In this document: piece after piece, positions 1-12,000 of the stretch
How positions within the stretch are numbered: the first letter of the stretch is position 1
Layout of the letters: every line of letters begins with the position of its first letter
Source of the DNA: Candidatus Firestoneibacteriota bacterium
GTDB lineage: Bacteria > Oederibacteriota > JAAXVQ01 > JAUVAV01
Length of the DNA: 25,396 nucleotides
Assembly: GCA_030635415.1 (NCBI GenBank)
Contig: DAOVYW010000003.1
Coordinates: 1 to 25,396 of the forward strand
Reading direction: 5' to 3'
The notes under the pieces: generated by a model
Database searches by the model: none
What the model saw: only the letters and a program-made list of their open reading frames with translations
Told to the model about the DNA's origin: nothing
Position numbers and translations under genes: made by a program

Positions 1-3000
1 ATAACGACCTTGCAGGTCTTCCTGCCCGGCTTGCATATGGGCAAGATACTTTTGGGCCTGTTCCGGGGTCATACTCCGGCCCTGGTAAGTTATAACCTCT
101 TGCTCGGCTGCCTGGGCCGCGACCGCGGCCGCGGCTGCCACTCCGGCCGCGGCTGCGGCTGCGGTTACTGGTTCTGTAGCTGCTTGCTTCTGATGTATAA
201 GCGCCTCCAGCCCGGCTATGGCCTGCGGTAGCTGGCGATACTGCGCCTTGTTCATAGCCCGGGTATCCCAGCTCTGCAAAAATCCGTGGACCAGGGGGAG
301 CGTTCGCAGGAAAGTTCCTATTCTTCTCACACCGATTTCTTGTACCTCGATTTTTTGTGCCTCTGACAGTCCGGGTGACATCTCCTGGTCGATATATTTG
401 TTGAAAAGCAAGAGATCGCCTTGAATCATACGCACTGCCTGGCCATAGTTGGGGGCCATAATAAGGCGCGCCGTGTCCAGGTCAGGCGTGCCATCGGTTT
501 TTTGCAAGTTCAGACGCTGTGCGACCATGGCAACCGTCCAACTCATCCCATTGTTTAACTTGGGGAGATTTTTGAATTGTTTATGGCTCGCTTTCCAGGT
601 ATCCCCCAGAGTTTTCTGTTCCGTCTTAGTTATAGCCAGCTCACTGTCTTTAACCGCTTCAGCGATTTTGCTCACCTGGTTGCGCATGGCGTTTATTTCC
701 GCGCCGCCGGCTTCGCGGGAAAGCACACGCTTCATCATATTCTCGCCCAACTGGTATAATTCCAGGAGATTCCTGGTTTCCGCCAGAATGGCGCCCTTTT
801 GGACCTCTGCTGTTTTTCCACGGCTTACATATAAATCAGCACGGTAAAGACTTATCAACTGCCGGCCGGAGTACAGGATGTTCTGACTGAACCATGCCTT
901 GGGACTACGTATTGAACTATAAACAACATTTTTCCAGGCCGTTTTAGCTTCGCGTATACTGCCACGAAAAGTCTGTTGGGCATAATACCTGTTTATATCG
1001 GTTGGTAACTGTTCGCTGCGGCTGCGCAACATAATATCCGCAGTTTCAGCAGCCTTGGGATTGAGAACTCTGGTCAGCTCCGCATTCAGAATTTCCCCGG
1101 CCTTGGCAGACGGATTTTTCATCTGCCTTAATATCTGCTTGAAAGGATCGATTACAATCTGGTCCCGGAAGGTATCCTGGACAGAAAAGCGGGTGGAATC
1201 GCCGATCAGTTCCATCTGTCTGTATTTCGCGTTGATTTCCAGTAAGTCCCTCGGGGTTATGTTCTCCGCCTTGATTTTTTGATAGCTCTCTAACAGCTTA
1301 ATCAGGGCGTGATCTGCGGTCGTATCCACCTTCGCGAGCTCTCTAATTTCAGAGAGCCTCCCTTTAGCCGTCTCCACTGTATTGAACATTTCCCGGGCTT
1401 CAACGCACACATAACGGGTAGTATCCCAACTCTCTGTACTGGACTTGCCGCTCCGGCCGGTACGCAGCAGAAGCTGCGTCAGCACGTCCGAGGTCAGGGC
1501 ATGTCCATTACGAACCACCAGAGTCATGTGCGCCTGGTAGTTCTTGCCGGTCGCGCCCTGCTCATTAATGATCATGATCTGGTTATCGATTTTATTGGCG
1601 TTTTCCACTATGGTCTGAATGCCCTCTTTAGTAATTCTTATGTATTCATAACCAATTACTTCCCCTCCCCGGGGAGGGGCATCTATTTTAGCATTTAGCT
1701 TATATGTCTCGATAAAGCTCCTGCCCGTTCCTTTAGGCACATAGTAGCCTGTGCTCTCGACATTCATAATACCAATAACCGGCTTGTTAGCTTTAAGTCT
1801 GCCGGTGTACTGCTGCACCAGCTCAATCTGGGTTACAGGGTCCGCTTCAAAAACCAGAGCCTTTTTATGCCCGGCTTGTTTGTGCTCAATGGTATGGTAT
1901 ACAACACTGTCACCTGAACTAAGGCTGGTCAGGATTTCGCCCTTCCTTTTTCCCACCCCGGTTTCATAGATCATGGTCTGGGCATCCAGTTTAGAGGTGC
2001 TGATATGTGTAGTGTCTGAACCGATCTTGTTCTTCATCAGGTTCTCAATACCCGTAACCGTTCCGGAAGCACCCACAATACGCGCATTGTGATTGCCGGC
2101 ATACATGGCTGATAATGGAGTCTGCATGGAGGTCTCACTGACCCGGACCGCAGTATGCGGGTCCAAGCCATTAATGCGCGCCGCGGTAATCTGTCCCACA
2201 ATATCATTACTGATCTGCTGACGCTGAATCCCTCCCAGCTGATCAACCGGGTAAATTTTCTTTCCTTCTATAATATAAGAATTATACTCACCCGCCTTGC
2301 CCTGCCGGCTATAAAGGGTTTTCAGGGTTGCCTCGATCTCCACGTCGGTAAACTGCCTCAGAGCCTTCCCGGCCTCTCCATTAAGCTTGGGGCCATCCTT
2401 GGTAAGCGTAATTATTCTATCCGGCGAGTTCGCGGCCGTTTCCACCTGCTTGGCCACCCTGGGATCATACATGGATTGCATTCGCAATCCTGTTTCTACC
2501 TTGAATCCATTACCCAGCTTTACTTCTCCCTTGGTATTGTAGTTTTTGTAATAAGCATAATCAAAACCGAGTTTGGTGAGCATATTGTCCACCTGACGGA
2601 CCAGCTTCACATCCGGAGCAGAGACCTTGCCGCCAATAATAGCTGAGGTCTGACTGGTAGCGGCCATGTGTACCTCATCAATACCGACCAGATTGGCCTC
2701 GCGCAGGGCTGAGCGCAGAGCCGGGTTGGAGACTTCTGCGTTGCGCAAATGTGCGCGGGAGGTATGATCAAGAATTACCACCTGATTGGGATTCCGCAAG
2801 GCCTCGATCAGCTCAACATAACCGTTCTGTTTTCCCGCCTCATAAAGCTTCATACCGTTTTTGAGCTCTACTCCAAACGCTTTTGCCAGTTCTCCCTGGA
2901 CCAAACCGGTTGCTTTCTGCCTTTCAGTTATATACTTATTAATGGCAGCTGCGTCATCCACCAGAATCTCGGAGCGTAAGGCCTTGCCGGTCATCATACG

Positions 3001-6000
3001 CGCCAGGCCGGGGAACATTATGAAGACATTGGTCTTGCCTCCGCCGGCTTTCAGCCCTACATTATTTCCCCCAAAGAACTCGGAAAGCATAACTTTTTGG
3101 GCTAGCCGCATGCCTTTGTATCCGGTTACCCGCGTAAACACTATCTCCCCATAGACGCGGTTAAAGCGGGCCTCTGCAATAGAGCCGGCCTTTAGCTTGC
3201 CGTCTTTTATCATCTGATCCCGCAACTGTATAAATCGCGCGTGCATGCTTTTTCCGTCCAGAAGCTGATACCCGGGCTCACCTTTTTTGGCGCCCAGAAC
3301 TTTATTAATTCCTTTGCGGTAAGCTTCTATCGTTGCCCGATATTGGGCTATCTTTTGGGGCTTCCCTTGAAATTCCGCCTTGAATATAGATTTATAGGTT
3401 TTTCTCCATGTTGTTATAAAGGCCTCGGTCATATCAGCGTCCTTTAAATGCCCCTCTTTCTGCAGTCTCTTCGTATAGGTTGCTTCGCTCTCTCCCGGTT
3501 TTTTCTGCATGAACTCTGACATTTCCAAAGCCAAATCTTTGGCGCTCTCTGTTCGCAGAATCTTCGTGTTTTTTATCACTGTCTTGGTGTTGGGTAATGC
3601 CGTGTATTCCTCACCGACTTTGGTTTCCAGCCTATTAATCTCCTTCTCGACCTTGGCATATTGTTTTTCCAGTTCCATTGCCTCGGCCTCTCTCCCCAAG
3701 GAACGCGCCCGGTCTATTCTGGCATCCATATGCGCGAGCTGATGTGTGGCTTCCAATATTTTGGTCCGGGCAGCCTTGCTCTGGGGCGTAATCAAGGTAT
3801 CCAGGCAAGCGTCCACGCTATTACGGTCCGTAAGCTTGAGTTGCCTGGCATCAAGGTAGGAACGGCCGCTCTCTGAATTCTTCATATTAAATTGCTTTAA
3901 GGCTGTCTCCAGGCTGAGCTGCTCTCGGGCTTCAAGAAACTTTTTGAAATCCTTGAGCGTCTCAATTACTGAGCCAGGGACAACTTTTTTTGAGTTTAGC
4001 CTGGCGTAATCCTGCATCACTGAAGAAGAGCTCTGTTCCAGGGCCTTGGCATAATCAGGCTTGTCGATCATCCGCTCACCGGGTTTTCCCTTAAATATTT
4101 CCGCGCGCCAGGCAAGCAGGTCACCGGCAACCTGATAGTTTTTGCCCTTTATCAGCGCATCCGCCTGTTGGGTCACCTCTTTCCAGGATAGCTGGCGGCC
4201 GTATTCGCTTAATCCCTCAAAGGACATGGCGCGCATTATTTCCGTGGCTTTCTGGGACTCCACGCTTTTGAAAATTTCCACCTGGCTCTTAAACGCCATA
4301 CTTTCCATCAGCGTAACTATTGGTTCGACAGAACCTCGTGAAGAAACCAGTCTTTCCGCCACACCGGCCTGCCGGCCTAAATATGTTATCTCTTTTAATA
4401 TGTTTTCTCTCGCAGTTTCCAGTTGCTGTAGTTCTGAGCTGGCTTTTTCCAGAGGCTCAAGTCTTTTTTCGAGCTCGCTGATCTTGCTCTCGCATGCTTT
4501 TATTCTCCGGCTTAGTCGATTTTTTTGACGTTGATTGCTTGTAGCGGCTCTTTTTTCCATCAATTGATCCCTGGCCGCTCTGGTTTCTGCCAGTTTTTGC
4601 ATTGCTTCTTGATTGTTTTTAGTTTTAGTTAAAGCTTCCACCTTAGTTCCGGCTGTTTGCACTTCCAGCTCGTTTTTCGTAATTTTTTCCGCACTCTGGG
4701 TCTCAAATTTTCGAAGTACGGTTTCGGCGTGAATTCCGCCGCGTCCATTTTGCAATTCAGCCACTGCCCGGCCACGGGCCTCATTCGCCCGGATTACCTC
4801 TATCGCGGCCTTGTTTCCCTGGTTTTCCAGCACCTGGATATCCCGCGCTGTGGTTTTCCGGCTACGAGTGGCGTCATTAAACCTGGCTTTTGCTTCAATA
4901 AGGTCCCTTCCAGTACTTTCTGCTTTTAAAACATCCTTCCCGTATTTACCCATGCTCTCCGCAACTTGCCTGACTACATCCAGGGGCGGAGTGGATTGAA
5001 TAATCTTGTCCGCCGTAGCCCGCATATCACTCATGCGCTGTGCCAGTTTCGCCTGTTGGGCTTCCATCTCAGCCCTCTTTCCCATCTCTTTTATTAAGCG
5101 GTTGACCGGCCGGTTCTTGAATACTCTATCCAGGCCCCGGTTCGCGGCCCGGAGAGGATTATATCTTCCGGTTGACATTGGCTCACTATTAACCATGCGC
5201 GTTGTTTTCGCTTCCGAAGCTGCAATTTCAGCCTGATTTTTAGCTGTTTTCCTTAGCAATTGCTCTCCGGCGAGCTTTTCAAAAGCCTTATCGTTTCTTG
5301 TTTGCGCATATTTTTTCAGCCGGGCCATACCCATTTGCATAAATTTCATCCCGGAGAGATACGCGAACACGTTTTGAGTAAAAGCCACCGGGTTTTTCGC
5401 TACGTAGCTCGCATAGTCCGTGACCTTGTCCCCAAAGCTCTTGGGTTCCGGCTTGGCCGGCTCGGCTTTGGCGCCCTCTCCTTTGCCTGCCTCTCCTTTG
5501 GCCGCATCTGCTTTTAAGGTTGCCTTTTCCGCGGCATCCACATACCTCTCAAGTTTACTCATTGCCTCTCGGCTTATAGCCTCTGACAGGTCCTTGGGAC
5601 GGCGGCGGAGGTTCCGGACTTTGGTGATCAAACCGTTCTTCCCCTCAGCAACTGATGCCAGATGCCTGGCCGCGCTGTCCAGCACCTTGCTGTCTTTAGC
5701 GGCCAGGTCATAGATCTTATTCGCAAGATTAGAGTCTTGACGCGCCGCCGCCAAAATATTTCTCATTAACCTGCTGCCCTGATCCAAATTCAGAGTCTGC
5801 CTCTGGACGGAGTTTTTATTATCCATCTCAGCAGCCCTTTTTATAATCATTTCAACAGCGCTTTCTGACTTTGTTCCCTCCAGCGCCTTGAATAAATTCC
5901 CTGCCGCTTCCGAGCTTTTGCCGATTTCCATTACCAGGTGCTCAGAGCTCTTGCCTTTTCCGTATTCCTTGAACATGCTTTCCGCCATGGTTTTGGATAC

Positions 6001-9000
6001 CAGGTTGTTTTTAAACATAGTCCTGGCCATGGCTGGGTTTCGTCCGATGGAACGGCCGGTTTCGGCCAAAATTTCTTGGGCTTTTTCGGTTCCTGTCTTT
6101 TGGTCGCGGGATTTTTTGCCGTCCTTTTTGGCCTCAGCGGTTTTTTCCAGACTTTCGACAAGTTTCATTGTCTCCGCAGCCGGGTTTTCCATCAGTTTGG
6201 TCAATAGTTTCGCGCCCAAGGCATCGCCGCTTTTGGCTGCTCTCATAACACTCTCTGCCTGGATGTCCGCGCCTTTAGTCCTGAGTCCCTGGGCCAGGTT
6301 TTCCATAGCCCGGGTATGCTTCAGTCCGGCCATCAACGCCTCTCCCGGTGTTTTGGCATTTCTAATCGCGTTGGAAGCTCCGGTTACCCTACCCTCCAAA
6401 AACACAACCTCTGAAGGAACCTGCCTGATGCTCACTAACTGCCCGTCACTAATCCTGATCTCCGGCAACTTTCCGCCGCTCTCAATTATGACGGGTTTCC
6501 CGCCCTCAACCCGTAATGTCACATCACCGGTTTTTGGGTCAACCTTGACGTTGATTGTGGTTTTGCCGGTTGTACCGGTTTTGCCGGTCAGCTCCAGTGT
6601 TAGCAAGCCGCCCTTCCCAGTCCCGATCTCCACCGGCTTATTCAATTCCAGCATGATATCTTTCGCGGTTCTCAGGGTACTGCCTTCAAGAACAACTTCC
6701 CGCCGGATACCCCCAGTGCCTTTGGGTTCTCCTGTCCTCTGGGGCCCAACTTCTCCTACTCCTTTTCCTTCCACAGCTTCATTCTCTTTCCCCTTGACTT
6801 TTGCTTCTTTATAAAGATTGCGCAGCTCTATGCCTTTTTGGTAGTATGATTTCTCGGAAAGCAGGATCTCCCTAACCCGGCCGCTTTCAGGCTTAAACTC
6901 GCTTTTGCTTCTATAGGTTATATCCAAAACCCTGCCCAAAAATCCAACAGCTATTATCTGCGCTGTGGGTTTTACTATGCGGTACGCGTGCGCGCCCATC
7001 ATGAAGGCGAAGAAAATTCCCAGGGCGCCGGCCGACAGTACCAGCATGTTATCCGCGACATTAAAGGCGTTAGTCACACTATAAGAGTTGTGCCAGAGCA
7101 GACTGATCCCATGAACGAATTCCGTAAACGGATGGATGAAAAAGTTACTGATCGTAGCCACAAACCCACCCACGAATCCCTTGGTCATCTCGGCCATGGC
7201 CATCACACCCAAAAACGCCATTCCCACTGCCGGGCACACTAAAGAAGCGCCGATAATAGCAATAAGCATCAGGTTTTGGCTTACAAATTTGGCGCCAAAA
7301 TATGCCGTGGCACAAAGGCTTTTTGTATACCACGTCGCTCCCTGGTCCCGGAACCAATTATCCGCCATATAATCCAGACCCGAGGTCACGGGCGCAAGGG
7401 TCCACATAATCCCACCCATGGCAGCATTACCAATCACGGCAAATGCGCAGCTTACTATCCTATAACCAGAATCAAGCGCTGCCCAGCCTTTGCCGGCAAG
7501 GAAATTAGTCCGAAACTCCGCGCCATGCTTATGCCCGCTTTCCCAGGCGTTTGAGAGCCCTATAAAAGCCTCATACTGTGTATTATGAACCCGGGTCAAC
7601 CAGCCGGTTTTTTTAACTCCCGCGCTGTTATAAAGCCGGTAGGTGTTTGTTTGGGTGTTTCTGATGCTAATCTTGTCACCCACCACTCCCAGCATCAATG
7701 TTCCTTCATCAGTCGCGCCTATACTCTTCCCATTTATAAAAGCAGTCTTGATTCCCGTAACGCCGGTCAAAACACTTACTTCTGCCTGCCCGTCCTCAAG
7801 GTTCATCAACACCGTGCCGGCGACTAATTCCTGGCCGTCACCGAGGACTATGGTATATATGCCATTATTAGAATACTTTATGCGTTCTCCGTGTTGAGTA
7901 TAATGAAATTTATGCTCATTCTGAACCGTAATGCCCGCGTCCTTAAGGGCTGCGTCGGTTCCGCTTAGGCTCTCTACCTGCAAGCCTATAGCCTCTGACA
8001 CGGTCAGGCCGTTGGTCACCACATCAACCACATAAGGCACTACTGTAATACCGTGGACCCAATGATCCGGTTTATTTGCCACATTTTTGGTTTTTATTCC
8101 AGTAGTGACTTGCAGGGTTTCGCCGCTCTCGAGTTTGATTATGCCCGATAATTTATCCCCGTCCTCAGTGAACTGCAGGTTTACCATGCCATCCTGCTCA
8201 TAAATAATTTCCAGCCCTTTATAAGTTTGTCCTTCTCCTGCTGCCAGATAACCGAGTAATTCTTCCCCAATCCCCGCAGCCCCAAACGCCACTTTGGAAC
8301 CGCTGGCTGTCTGGACTTTCATCTCATCTCCGGTCATCCCGGCCATGACCATGATATTGCCTTCATCCGTCTCGATAACGCCGATAGGGCTGAATACTGC
8401 CTTGCCATCGACGCTGTTTTCGCTCACGCGGATTTCATACTCTCCGCCCGCTATATAATCCACCCGGTTTCCTGCCAGGATTTTAGCGGATCCGTCCAGG
8501 CCTTTAATCTCAGCTTCTGAGACTCCCATGTCCAACATAAATCCCTTATCGCCCTTAAGCATTATAGCCTGTGGATTGCCCATGGCTTCTGTCAGTATTA
8601 CAGGTTTGCTGTCAATCATTACTTGATTCCCTGCGGAGAAACTCATAAACTCGGCTTTAATTTCAGCAAAAACGAGTCCGCCGTCCTTGCTGCCCTGTAT
8701 CATGAATCGGGTGTTGCCCGTTGCCGTTTCTCTGGCTATATCAATGGTGGCAACCCCGTTCCCGCGAACAAATTGCACATTTTCATACTTTTCACTTCCC
8801 ACCCAGACATTACCGAGCTCGATTTTATCCACCAGAACTGATGGTACGCCAAAGCTGCGCATGGCGTCTGTATCTCCATGTACATGCGCCAATTCCATTT
8901 TATTAGTATCCGTATTCAGCATGGATATTATATTCAGATCGCCTTCAGAGGTTCTGCCCACTCCTGCCAGGCCGTAGGTGGTTGCGCCGTCATCCTGACC

Positions 9001-12000
9001 CAGGAATATTTTAACCTTGCTGTCAGCATTGACATAATCCGCGTTATTGATTCTAGTCACAGCCTCCTGGCCAAAAGTTTCCAAAGACATCTCAAGCAAT
9101 CCCATATTGGTTTCAGTCTCACCCATTCCGCCTATATAGGTCTTCCCGGTGTTGGCGGAATCTATAACCGTGTCAGGCAGGTTCAGCCCTGAATCCGGAT
9201 TATTTATTAAGTTCAGCGATACATCCGCTTCAATGATTTCAAAACGGCTGTTAGTCCAGGCCGCGGTAAATTCCATTTGCTCATCGCAGCCTCCTCCGCT
9301 AACCAAGAAAGCATATTCCCCGGTTTGGTCCGGAGCCGCAGATACGGAAAACGAGATAATATTGTCATTAATATAAACGGCATCTTCGATTTTCGCGCTT
9401 CCAAAATGGGTCTGCTTTCCCGGCGAGGTCGCCGCTGCCACCATCTCCGCGGGAGCGCCCAGTTCAATTGCAGCCTCCGTATCCCCGCTAACCCGTGCTA
9501 TATTCAGTACCCCCTTATCTTCATCCACTGCGGCATAGAGTCTCGCGATTCCTCCCTCCTTGCCAATATAAGTTCCATCTGTACCATAGTTAACCTCACC
9601 GGTCTCGCCTACCCCCCGGTGGATAGTAACCATGCCTTTATCACCATAAGCCTCCCCGGTTATCTTCTGGCCCGCAAAATAGGATGCTTGCTTTTTGACA
9701 GCCACGGCCGCCTCATGAGATATCCCGATTTGCTCGGCTATTTTCATGTCCTCAGGCACTACGCAGCTGGTCATTTCCACGGTGTTGAGCGGAGTCATCC
9801 CGGCGGTCATGTCAATCTCGGTTTTGTCGACCACGCCCGTAAACTTCAGTCCCCCATTACTATCCGTCGTATGTAAGCCGTTATCATTTGTCAGGTGCTG
9901 CTCTACTATACCGGTGACCCCCTGAATGTTCCCGTCCTGGTTCTTCAATTGAGTAAAAACTTTGGCATCCACATACTGCCCATTAACCAAGCCCTGTTGC
10001 GTACCCTGGGTCTCTATCCGCGTCCAGTCCGACCCGCCCGCGCCCCACGCGTCCGTGCTATGGATTTCGACCTCTCCTGCCACACTACTCTGGGTAACTG
10101 TTTTGGTAAGGCCGCTGCCGGGAGTTAAATTGACCATGACCTGATGCTTGGAGACTTCCTCCAGCTTGACGTCGACGCCTTTTTCGTCGTTATACTTGGC
10201 GATGTTCATGGTTATGCTCTTTTCAATATTAAACTCAATCAGTCCAGGCTGCACTCCACCGCCACCCTCGCCGCCGGGCAGAACACGGCCGCCGGTTGCA
10301 GTATATATCTCCGTCAATACTCCCTCTGTGGTTGAGACCAACTTGAACCCGCCGTTATCCATATTCTCAAAAGTGAAATCCTGTCCTCCGCCTCTCAGGT
10401 CGTCCAAACTTCCAGGGGTAATATTTCCGCTCCGGTCATACCGCAGAACTATATTTTGGTCCTGGTGGTCAATAAAATTGTTCAGGGTTAAGCTTGTTCC
10501 CTGGAGATTTCCCCCTTGATAATTGGATACCGCCTCTCCTGATCCATCTTCTCTTTCCGCGTATACATTGAAACCGGTAAGCCTCCCGTCACGGGAACCG
10601 CTGATATCCGCGATTTCCTTCCCATTGCTCAGCTTGGCCGTATCCAATTCACCGTTTTTATAAGTGGCAACATAGCCTAAATCGCCGGCATTTTCGAACA
10701 TATTCCGGCCGATGACATTATAGTTGCCGGATCTAAAATCATCCTGGTTTCCAACATATATCGTCCCATCCTGGGTCAGGATGGCTGATTCTCCCACCAC
10801 CAGATGGTTTCTTTGATCCTGGTTTAATCCTCTATCCTGCAGCATTTCCGGGGTTATTTCCACATGTGCCAACTGTTTACCGTTGAAATCCACTGCCTGG
10901 TTTCCATAAAACCTGAAGCTTGATTCGGCCGTCGCAATCGCGAGCAGCGCCTCCTGTCTGGTTTCCGGGCCCTCCACGCTCACAATCATGCCCTGCCCGG
11001 TTTCCAGATTAACGTCTATGGTATATATTTGGTCCTGTTCCTGGTAAAAAGCTTTTTGGGTGTTCAGATCGACCAGCACATTCTGCTCAAATGACATTGC
11101 CGTTGTTGGATCATTAACTGTCACAGTCATCCGGGTAGCCGTCAGTTCCAGTTGACCTTTATTCATATTAAACATCTGCTCGGTTTGTTGGCCATAATTA
11201 GTCGTAGTAGTTACGCTCGAAACTTGCAAGGGCTCTTCTTTAGAGTTGTATGTCCAATTATCCAAAAATCCGGTCTGTTCGCTTTTTTCATTGGGTATAA
11301 AATTTATTTTTACCTCTATTATCCCCTTGCCGGTATCAACCGAGTTGGTCAGTGTGTATCCATTATTGTTTTTAGTTACTGTTCCTATTTGACCCAACGG
11401 ACTATTTATTTGTCCCGGTTTGGCCGTATCCATGTTCATCTTCCAGTCCGCTCCCCGGGCATGTTGATTCAATTGCTCCGCCACACTGTTAACCAGCCTG
11501 GTGGGATCCACTACCTGTTCTCCCATAATCTGGTTTATCCTCAAGGCCGCGCCCACATCCTGCATGCTCACCTGTTCCGCGGGAATATTATTAATCCAAC
11601 TTTGCGCATCTTGAATCCTCTGGTCTGTGAGAGCCCCCTGGCCAAGGATTCCGGCCAGCTCTCCCTGCTGTTGGATTTGATCCGCCGGCAGCGTGTCTAT
11701 TGCTTCCTGCACCTTGTCCGGCACAATGGGCTGGTTCTGATCTTCCTGGGATGTCTTCGTAGGCAGGAGCATAGTCAGAGCCATTGTCACACCCGGCACA
11801 CCGCTTCCATCGGACGGCCTGAGTTTCTCTCCCTGCAGCAAGGCCAGCATTTGACCGGTAACTTGGGTTATGGTTTGTTTGATATGATCGCTGCCTTGTA
11901 CCAGATTTTGTATTGTTGGATTGTTTGAATTTCGCGCAAGATTATAAACTTGCTCAGCTCGGGTGATAATGGGGGCGGAGAAAAAAGAGACTGCTTTTGT

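Noticed and set aside
5888..6814. Plus-strand open frame of 308 codons
   Set aside because: It lies antisense to the giant gene. Its product is a Ser/Pro/Phe-rich string with no family motif and there is no ribosome site. Long antisense openings are expected opposite Lys/Glu/Gly-rich coding sequence.
11152..11928. Plus-strand open frame of 258 codons
   Set aside because: Antisense shadow of the N-terminal spacer of the giant gene; the product has no recognisable domain and no ribosome site.
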